A stretch of 5,636 nt of DNA. Origin: Candidatus Omnitrophota bacterium (lineage in GTDB: Bacteria; Omnitrophota; Omnitrophia; Omnitrophales; Aquincolibacteriaceae). Shown here piece after piece: positions 1-4,496 of this stretch (positions are counted from its first letter, which is position 1; each line of letters starts with the position of its first letter). Under the pieces are notes generated by a model. The model searched no databases, had not been told where the DNA came from, and was given only the letters and a program-made list of their open reading frames with translations. Where the stretch lies: the NCBI GenBank assembly GCA_023246985.1, contig JAHFHJ010000099.1, positions 1-5,636 on the forward strand. The letters run 5' to 3'. A program made the translations under genes and the position numbers.

Positions 1-295
1 TCTGATTGGAGTTGCTGATGCCCCCGGAGACGGACTCGACCGTCAGGGACTCAGGGTCCACGCCGTCGAACGCGAGGGCGTGGCGCTTCAGAAAATCCCG
101 GCAGGTTGTGATCTTGCGCCAATGGGTGACCCTGAAAAAACTCAAAATAAGCGAGCCGGCGAGCCAGGGGAATAAGATCACGATGCCCGCAAGGATCTTG
201 AATGCGACGCGGGGGCGGGTCCTGAGCACATGTCCCGCGAACTTCGATCGGAATACGGCGAATCTTTTCTGCAATTTTTCCCGCCGAGTTGTCAT
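1..295 (-). CDS. N-terminal part of a membrane-anchored protein, possible APH/choline-kinase-like phosphotransferase (runs off left edge)
   Basis: An open frame on the minus strand begins with ATG at 295-293 and stays open for 98 codons to the window edge. The N-terminus is strongly basic (MTTRREKLQKR), followed by a probable membrane helix at about residues 32-54 (rich in I, L, F, G, A with a Pro-Trp pair). A soluble region begins near residue 57. Residues 85-97 read TVESVSGGISNSN. A Gly-Gly-x-Ser/Thr-Asn loop after a short beta strand is typical of the N-lobe of choline kinase and aminoglycoside phosphotransferase folds, so a kinase acting at the inner face of the membrane is my best inference, but the catalytic loop lies outside the window. 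Codon third positions are GC-rich throughout, supporting real coding. No strong Shine-Dalgarno precedes the ATG (only GAAAGA nearby). It is transcribed away from the cold shock gene, with its own promoter at 359-386. Coding status is fairly sure; function is tentative. Confidence 0.62.
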   Translation of the reverse strand, partial: MTTRREKLQKRFAVFRSKFAGHVLRTRPRVAFKILAGIVILFPWLAGSLILSFFRVTHWRKITTCRDFLKRHALAFDGVDPESLTVESVSGGISNSNQ

Positions 296-318
296 GGAGA
301 TCTTTCGTCTTCGGTCAT
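292..318 (-). other. Possible 8-codon upstream ORF overlapping the left-edge gene start
   Basis: On the minus strand an ATG at 318-316 opens an 8-codon frame (MTEDERSP) whose TGA overlaps the ATG of the left-edge gene as ATGA (295-292). This arrangement would allow translational coupling. The downstream ATG lacks a good Shine-Dalgarno, which makes coupling attractive, but the short frame has no convincing ribosome-binding site either, so it may be chance. Confidence 0.2.
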
Positions 319-358
319 GGTTTCGATTTGCCCGGTTCTTTCCCAAAAACCCGAGCAC

Positions 359-386
359 ATTATATCGCCGGGGAATTGCTTTACAA
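359..386 (-). promoter_or_regulatory. Sigma70-type promoter for the left-edge minus-strand gene
   Basis: Read on the minus strand, TTGTAA (386-381) is followed after 16 bp by a perfect TATAAT (364-359). Transcription would start near 352, giving a leader of about 57 nt before the ATG at 295. It points away from the plus-strand promoter at 430-458, so the two are divergent and about 45 bp apart. Confidence 0.55.
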
Positions 387-410
387 TCAGGAACTCGGAA
401 AAATGTCCGG

Positions 411-458
411 AAAAAAATTTAAATAAAATTTGACAAACTCTCCGGAATGAGGCATATT
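411..458 (+). promoter_or_regulatory. Strong plus-strand promoter with A/T-rich UP-like tract
   Basis: A perfect -35 TTGACA (430-435) is followed by a 17-bp spacer and a -10 CATATT (453-458, four of six consensus bases). The bases just before the -35 (411-429) are only A and T, in phased A and T runs like an UP element that contacts the RNA polymerase alpha subunit. Start of transcription would be near 465. The spacer contains AACTCTCCGGAA, which occurs again at 546-557, so a regulator site in the spacer is possible. Confidence 0.6.
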
Positions 459-464
459 CCTCGT

Positions 465-534
465 GTAGTAAGCAAGAGGTAGAACATGATGTGTACCGCA
501 AGGTCGTATGTTTACCTTGCGGTTTTTTGTTTTT
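465..534 (+). ncRNA. Candidate short terminated transcript (leader RNA or small RNA)
   Basis: A strong promoter (430-458) predicts a start near 465, and an intrinsic terminator ends at about 528-534, giving a transcript of about 65-70 nt if termination is efficient. It also carries a Shine-Dalgarno-like AAGAGGT (474-480) and a start codon at 486. It may therefore be a leader that is sometimes read through into the cold shock gene, a regulatory small RNA, or a very short mRNA. I do not recognise it as a known RNA family. Confidence 0.4.
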
Positions 535-578
535 ACCCTGTTTCGAACTCTCCGGAAGGGGACAACAAAGCGGGCTAG
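486..578 (+). CDS. Possible 30-codon leader peptide or small protein upstream of the cold shock gene
   Basis: ATG at 486 opens a 30-codon frame ending with TAG at 576-578. A good Shine-Dalgarno (GAGG at 476-479 within AAGAGGT) lies 6 nt before the ATG, and the promoter at 430-458 would start the mRNA about 20 nt upstream, so promoter, ribosome site and start codon are all correctly spaced. Residues 8-17 (YVYLAVFCFY) are rich in Tyr and Phe and hydrophobic; the remainder (PVSNSPEGDNKAG) is polar. The intrinsic terminator at 495-528 lies inside the frame, covering codons 4 to about 14, so a translating ribosome would disturb the hairpin. That is how leader peptides in attenuators work. Part of the Phe content comes from the terminator's T-runs, and a frame this short can arise by chance. 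Function unknown. Confidence 0.33.
   Translation: MMCTARSYVYLAVFCFYPVSNSPEGDNKAG
495..534 (+). terminator. Intrinsic terminator between the upstream promoter and the cold shock gene
   Basis: A perfect 10-bp inverted repeat (ACCGCAAGGT at 495-504 and ACCTTGCGGT at 514-523) with a 9-nt loop is followed by TTTTTTGTTTTT (523-534). It lies only about 30 nt after the predicted transcription start and about 135 nt before the cold shock start codon, so it guards readthrough into that gene. Confidence 0.75.
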
Positions 579-618
579 TTCTAACTGCACCAGGTTGATG
601 TTTGCGCCGTCGTGAAGG

Positions 619-658
619 TTGAACTTGTCATGCGTTACTATAATAAAAGTGAAAGGAG
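619..658 (+). promoter_or_regulatory. Proximal promoter and ribosome-binding site of the cold shock gene
   Basis: A perfect TATAAT stands at 639-644. The best -35 is TTGAAC (619-624), at a short 14-bp spacing, or 16 bp if TAATAA at 641-646 is used as the -10. Transcription would begin near 651, almost on the Shine-Dalgarno GAAAGGAG (651-658), which is 11 nt before the ATG at 670. Such a short leader is unlike the long structured leader of E. coli cspA, so transcription from the promoter at 430-458 may matter too. Confidence 0.42.
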
Positions 659-669
659 CAATATCAACC

Positions 670-870
670 ATGGTACAAGGTAAAGTGAAGTGGTTTAACA
701 ACTCAAAGGGCTATGGATTCATCTCCCGCGAGGGTGGCGCTGATGTCTTCGTGCATCACACCGCAATCCAGGGCGAGGGATACAAGTCTTTGGAAGAAGG
801 CGCGACGGTCGAGTTTGAAGTGACCCGCGGTCCCAAAGGCGAACAAGCCGCTAACGTTGTGAAGATCTAA
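670..870 (+). CDS. CspA-family cold shock protein (single cold-shock domain)
   Basis: This 66-residue protein is a complete cold-shock domain, a five-stranded OB-fold beta barrel that binds single-stranded RNA and DNA, melts RNA secondary structure and can act as a transcription antiterminator in the cytoplasm. The N-terminal GKVKWFN (4-10), RNP1 motif KGYGFI (13-18) and RNP2 motif VFVHH (26-30) provide the aromatic and basic binding surface. The C-terminal strands include VEFEV (47-51) and end with QAANVVKI. Length matches the family (about 65-70 residues). ATG at 670 is chosen because it sits 11 nt after GAAAGGAG and gives the usual N-terminus; an in-frame TTG at 619 would run through the ribosome site. 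It is a single-gene unit ended by the terminator at 891-925. Some CspA proteins are constitutive, so cold induction cannot be assumed. Confidence 0.96.
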   Translation: MVQGKVKWFNNSKGYGFISREGGADVFVHHTAIQGEGYKSLEEGATVEFEVTRGPKGEQAANVVKI

Positions 871-889
871 GAACCACAACTGGAACTAG

Positions 890-925
890 AAAAACCCCGT
901 TGGCTTCGGCCATCGGGGTTTTTTT
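890..925. terminator. Bidirectional intrinsic terminator with UUCG tetraloop
   Basis: The stem pairs AAAACCCCG (891-899) with CGGGGTTTT (914-922). After one T-T mismatch it continues as TGGC/GCCA (901-904 with 909-912), capped by TTCG closed by C-G, the very stable cUUCGg tetraloop. Seven T residues (919-925) follow on the plus strand, ending the cold shock transcript. On the minus strand the same stem is followed by five T residues, so it can also stop readthrough from the convergent pump operon. Confidence 0.85.
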
Positions 926-928
926 ATG

Positions 929-968
929 TCTTTTTCAAGGAAAAAGATGTGAAAAAAAAAGTCTTTTT
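929..968. repeat. A/T homopolymer runs with a small inverted repeat
   Basis: TCTTTTTC (929-936) and GAAAAAGA (940-947) form an 8-bp inverted repeat with a 3-nt loop. A run of nine A (952-960) and then CTTTTTT (963-969 region) follow. This is spacer DNA between convergent genes. On the minus strand the nine-base T run lies about 25 nt beyond the GC-rich hairpin at 986-1012. Confidence 0.4.
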
Positions 969-985
969 TGAGGTTAGTACCGTTC

Positions 986-1012
986 TCCATCCCGCCCATG
1001 GGGCGGGATGGA
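986..1012. repeat. GC-rich 12-bp inverted repeat in the convergent gap
   Basis: TCCATCCCGCCC (986-997) and GGGCGGGATGGA (1001-1012) are perfect reverse complements separated by only 3 nt (ATG). As RNA this would be a very stable hairpin on either strand. No T-run follows directly on either side; the nearest on the minus strand is about 25 nt away (952-960). It could protect the 3' end of the pump operon mRNA, pause polymerase or be a dispersed genomic repeat. Confidence 0.6.
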
Positions 1013-1020
1013 ATGTGGTA

Positions 1021-1218
1021 TTAGTGTTTTTGGGCGACGGGTTTCTTGGGGGCCTTATCCGGAAAGAAGTTGTTCCAGGGAAAGGCGGCGGGGCTGACAG
1101 CGCCATGAGAGAGCTCGATGACGAGTGATTTACCCTCCGTGAAATAAGGATCCCCCGTAAGGTTTTTCTTCTGTTTTTGAGAATCCGCAGGTGCAATGCT
1201 TTTGATGAAATCGCGCAA
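1021..1218 (-). CDS. Doubtful 65-codon ORF or gene remnant downstream of the RND gene
   Basis: The minus-strand frame is open from directly after the RND stop codon (TAG 1275-1273) to TAA at 1023-1021, 83 codons in the same frame as the RND gene. The only usable start is TTG at 1218, giving 65 codons with no Shine-Dalgarno; no ATG or GTG occurs in the frame. The last part (residues about 24-65) uses G/C-ending codons much like the neighbouring genes and contains SLVIELSHGAVSP and FPWNNFFPDKAPKK. No signal peptide, membrane helix or known motif is seen. It could be a TTG-started small protein of the pump operon, the 3' remnant of a decayed gene, or chance. I do not recognise it. Confidence 0.28.
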   Translation of the reverse strand: MRDFIKSIAPADSQKQKKNLTGDPYFTEGKSLVIELSHGAVSPAAFPWNNFFPDKAPKKPVAQKH

Positions 1219-1272
1219 TGCGAAGTCTGAAAAATGGATTACGCAGCGGTTGGAGTGCGTCCAAACCGGTCG

Positions 1273-4200
1273 CTAGATTTTTTTGAAAAGCGGCCGTGAC
1301 AATCGTAAACCAGTTGTCATCATAGCGGGGTGTCGGGAGAATCTCTTGGGGAGATAGTTCGATAGCTTGGTTTTGAGCGCGGCGAAGATCAGGGTGAAGG
1401 ATCCTTTTTGCTCTAATTTGTCGCAAACCAGATAAAAAGCCGGCACAACGAACAAGGTCAGCAGTGTCGAAACGACTACGCCGCCGATGATCGCGACGCC
1501 CATCGGGATACGGGTTTCCGCTCCGGGGCCGAGCGCCAGGGCCGGAGGGATCGCCGCCGCAATGGTCGAAACGCTTGTCATAATGATCGGGCGTAACCGG
1601 ATCGGGCAGGCGGTGAGGAGGGCGTCGTAAGTATTCATGCCGCGCGACCGCATCTGGTTGGTAAAATCCACGAGCAGGATGGAGTTCTTCTTCACGATCC
1701 CCATTAAAAGCAAGAGGCTGATAAAACTGAAGATGCTGAGAGATTGATGGGCGATCAAAAGCGCCCAGAAAGCGCCCACGACACTGAACGGGAGCGCCAA
1801 AAGGACCGTGATGGGGTGGATCACGTGGTTGAATTGGGAAGCCAGGATCATGTAGGCCACCACGATGCCGAGAATGAGCGCGAAGACGAGGCTTTGCATC
1901 GATTCCTTGAAGGTCTGGCTTGTGCCGCTGAAGACGACGCGGTACGGGTCCGTGAGCGTTTCCTCGGCGATCTTTTTGGCGTCCTGGACCGCGTCCGCGA
2001 GCGATTTGCCGGCGGCCGCGCTGGCATAGATACTAATGGCCCGTTCGCGTCCCTGGCGTGTAATGCTTAAAAGGCTCGGCCGCTCCGTAATCTTGACGAC
2101 ATCCGCGAGCTTGACCATTTCACCCCGGTTGTTCCATATCCAGAGGTCCTTGATGTTCTCGGCGCTCCTGCGATTCTCGTCATTGGCCTTGACCCGGACA
2201 TCATAACGCCTTCCATCCTGCGTGTATTTCGCCACGCGTTCACCGCCGATCATGGCATTCACGGTTCGCGCGATCGTTTCCACGCTTGCGGCATGGTCGA
2301 AGGCCCTGTCGCGGTCCGGGGTGATGCGTACTTCGGTGAGGCCTGAACGGTAGTCGCTGTCGACATCCTGAAAGTACGGGTTCTTTTTCATCTTGTCCTG
2401 GATCGTTTGAGCGTATCCGATCAACTTGTCCCAATCGGGCCCTCGGATGGAGAATTCAATGGGATACCCGCGCGTTGCGGAGAACCCGCGCGTGGAAAGA
2501 TCCTGCATGATCGCTTTGACGCTGGGAATCTTGTTGAGACCCGCGCGGAATTGGTCCATGACGTCTTCTTGCGTCGGGCGCCGCTTGAGTGACGGATCAT
2601 ACGGCCGGTCCTTAGGCTGTTTGAGAGTGACAAAGAGCATGCCCGCATTGACCTCGCCTTCGATCCCTCCCATGCGAACGCCTATGACGCAGTAATAGCG
2701 TTTGACGCAAGGATGCTTCATGGTGAAGGCCTCGACGGCTTTGAAGCGCTCGCTCGTGAAATAAACCGAAGAGCCGATGGGCGTTTCCAGCCCCGCCAGG
2801 AACATGCTCTGGTCCTGAGCCGGGACGAATTCTTTTCTGAGAAGGGGAGCCGTGATCCTATAGGAGGCGATACAAAAAACAAGAGAGAGAAGAAGGACTT
2901 TCCACTTGTGTCTGAGGGCCAGGACGAGGCCTTTGCCGTAGAGTCCGTTCAGTCGGATCATCCCTTTTTCAAAGGCCTTGCCGAACCGTGTTTTCCTTTC
3001 TCCGATCTCAAGCAGCTGGGAGCAGCGCATGGGCGCGAGCGTCAGAGCTTCAAGAAGCGAAAGAAAGACCGCCGCCGTGATCGTGACGCCGAATTGGAGG
3101 AAAAATTTTCCGATGATGCCTTTCATATAGACCACGGGAATGAAGATCGCCGCGATCGCGAGCGTGGCGGCCAGCGCCGCGAACGTGATCTCCTTCGCGC
3201 CTTTCAGAGCGGCGTCGACCTTGCCTTCGCCCATTTCCCGGTGGCGGACAATGTTCTCGAGTACCATGATGGCGTCGTCTACCACAATGCCGATGGCAAG
3301 CGTAAGCCCGAGTAAAGTGAATATGTTCATCGTGAAATTCGCGAACTTCATTACGATAAAAGTACCGAGGATCGAGGTCGGGATGGCGAGCATGATATTC
3401 AGGTTCGAGCTCCACGAGCCCAGAAAGATCCAACAAACCACCGCCGTGAGCAGGGCGGAGAGGATCAACGTGAGATAGAGCTCGTGGACGCTGTCGCTGA
3501 TGAACTTGCTTGAATCGAAGTTGATCCCGATCGAAAAATCCGACGGAAGTTCGCGCTGAATCTCCGCAAGACGTTTTTTGACGCCCTGGGCTACGGCGAC
3601 GGTGTTAGCTCCCCGTTGTTTTCGGATCCCCAGGCCGACGGACGGCTGTCCTCCGGTGCGTGACATTCTCCGCAGGTCCGCGAGGCCGTCTTCGACCCTG
3701 GCGACTTCGCGTAATTGAATCGGGCGATAAATGGGTTTTCCGTCACGGTTATTAATAACGATCTTCTCAAATTCTTCGACGGATCTGGCTTCTCCCATCG
3801 CGCGGACCGAGGATTCCTTTTCCTGGGTTTCCAGTTTTCCGGCGGGGATCTCGACATGCTCTTTTTGAATCGCGTGGATCACATCTTCAACCGTGAGCTG
3901 ATAGGCGAGAAGTTTTTGGGTATCGACCCATACGCGGAGGTTCCGTTCAAGGAATCCTCCGAGGAAGATCTCGCCGACTCCGGGCACGGTCTTGAAACGG
4001 TCTTTGACGCTTCGATCGACATAATCCATCAGGTTTTTTAGGGGAAGGCGCGATGTGATCGCAAGCCACATGATGGGCTGGTCTTCGGGATTGAATTTCT
4101 GGATGATCGGGGGATCGACATCGGTCGGAAGGCGCCGGCGCGCTTCAGAGATCTTGCTCTGGACCTCCTGCAGCGCGACGTCAATATCGCGGTCGAGGTC

Positions 4201-4485
4201 GAATTCGAGCTTGATGCTGGCCTTTCCTTCCGCGGAGGATGAGGATATCTCGCGAAGGCCCTGGATTCCCATGACGGAGTCTTCGATGATGTCGACCACA
4301 TCGCTTTCCATCACCTCGGGAGCGGCGCCTTCCCAAAGCACGCTTACGTTTAAGACGGGGAAGTCCACGTCCGGCATTTGTCCGACGCCCATCCCGTGGC
4401 AGCCGAGCACGCCAAAGACCATGAGTCCGATCATGAGCATCCACGCGAAAACAGGATTTTTGATCGAGATCTCCGATAAATTCAT
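1273..4485 (-). CDS. RND-family efflux transporter, HAE-1/AcrB-MdtBC type inner-membrane subunit
   Basis: This 1070-residue protein is a full-length proton-driven RND pump that would export hydrophobic or amphiphilic compounds through a tripartite complex with an adaptor and a TolC-like duct. Layout is the two-fold RND pattern. TM1 is at about 11-28, then a first periplasmic domain (about 30-333) opening with the HAE-1 signature MPDVDFPVLNVSV (37-49). TM2-TM6 span about 335-485, a second periplasmic domain about 545-860, and TM8-TM12 about 861-1020. Proton-relay residues are present: Asp403-Asp404 in TM4 (GIVVDDAIMVLEN), Lys933 in TM10 (GIVKKNSILLVDF) and Arg965 in TM11 (RLRPIIMTS). MdtB/C-like PALALGPGAETRIPMGVAIIGG-type sequence begins TM12. 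The start is supported by GGAG (4496-4493) 7 nt upstream. Its ATG overlaps the upstream channel gene's TGA as ATGA, implying translational coupling. The substrate cannot be read from the sequence. A basic tail of about 45 residues follows TM12. Confidence 0.95.
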   Translation of the reverse strand: MNLSEISIKNPVFAWMLMIGLMVFGVLGCHGMGVGQMPDVDFPVLNVSVLWEGAAPEVMESDVVDIIEDSVMGIQGLREISSSSAEGKASIKLEFDLDRDIDVALQEVQSKISEARRRLPTDVDPPIIQKFNPEDQPIMWLAITSRLPLKNLMDYVDRSVKDRFKTVPGVGEIFLGGFLERNLRVWVDTQKLLAYQLTVEDVIHAIQKEHVEIPAGKLETQEKESSVRAMGEARSVEEFEKIVINNRDGKPIYRPIQLREVARVEDGLADLRRMSRTGGQPSVGLGIRKQRGANTVAVAQGVKKRLAEIQRELPSDFSIGINFDSSKFISDSVHELYLTLILSALLTAVVCWIFLGSWSSNLNIMLAIPTSILGTFIVMKFANFTMNIFTLLGLTLAIGIVVDDAIMVLENIVRHREMGEGKVDAALKGAKEITFAALAATLAIAAIFIPVVYMKGIIGKFFLQFGVTITAAVFLSLLEALTLAPMRCSQLLEIGERKTRFGKAFEKGMIRLNGLYGKGLVLALRHKWKVLLLSLVFCIASYRITAPLLRKEFVPAQDQSMFLAGLETPIGSSVYFTSERFKAVEAFTMKHPCVKRYYCVIGVRMGGIEGEVNAGMLFVTLKQPKDRPYDPSLKRRPTQEDVMDQFRAGLNKIPSVKAIMQDLSTRGFSATRGYPIEFSIRGPDWDKLIGYAQTIQDKMKKNPYFQDVDSDYRSGLTEVRITPDRDRAFDHAASVETIARTVNAMIGGERVAKYTQDGRRYDVRVKANDENRRSAENIKDLWIWNNRGEMVKLADVVKITERPSLLSITRQGRERAISIYASAAAGKSLADAVQDAKKIAEETLTDPYRVVFSGTSQTFKESMQSLVFALILGIVVAYMILASQFNHVIHPITVLLALPFSVVGAFWALLIAHQSLSIFSFISLLLLMGIVKKNSILLVDFTNQMRSRGMNTYDALLTACPIRLRPIIMTSVSTIAAAIPPALALGPGAETRIPMGVAIIGGVVVSTLLTLFVVPAFYLVCDKLEQKGSFTLIFAALKTKLSNYLPKRFSRHPAMMTTGLRLSRPLFKKI

Positions 4486-4496
4486 GACACTTCTCC
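4482..4496 (-). promoter_or_regulatory. Ribosome-binding site and ATGA stop/start overlap coupling channel and pump genes
   Basis: Read on the minus strand, GGAG (4496-4493) precedes the RND ATG (4485-4483) by 7 nt, and the channel gene's TGA shares bases with it (4485-4482). The Shine-Dalgarno is therefore inside the end of the channel gene, and ribosomes finishing it can restart on the pump gene. Confidence 0.8.

Larger units (their letters stand above)
436..557 (+). repeat. 12-bp direct repeat AACTCTCCGGAA flanking the leader region
   Basis: AACTCTCCGGAA occurs exactly at 436-447 (inside the promoter spacer) and 546-557 (after the terminator), 110 bp apart. Related pieces lie at 392-400 (AACTCGGAA) and 404-412 (TGTCCGGAA). 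The core TCCGGA is palindromic. This could be a paired operator or a chance repeat. Confidence 0.4.

Noticed and set aside
6..422. Plus-strand 138-codon open frame
   Set aside because: It is antisense to the minus-strand gene at 1-295, whose codon use and hydrophobic helix are far more protein-like; it also runs through the divergent promoter region and has no ribosome-binding site or recognisable motif.
387..701. Minus-strand 104-codon frame through the csp leader
   Set aside because: It crosses promoters, a terminator and the csp start in antisense; its composition is explained by those elements.
924..1196. Minus-strand 90-codon frame in the convergent gap
   Set aside because: It runs into homopolymer tracts (Lys/Phe/Ser-rich ends) and reads the GC hairpin; there is no ribosome site, and the alternative frame at 1021-1272 has better codon use.
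1130..1426. Minus-strand 98-codon frame spanning the RND 3' end
   Set aside because: Most of it overlaps the RND gene in another frame, with no ribosome site and no recognisable protein features.
2713..3315. Plus-strand 200-codon open frame
   Set aside because: It lies wholly opposite the RND gene, is highly charged with no motif, and reflects the complementary strand of GC3-biased codons.
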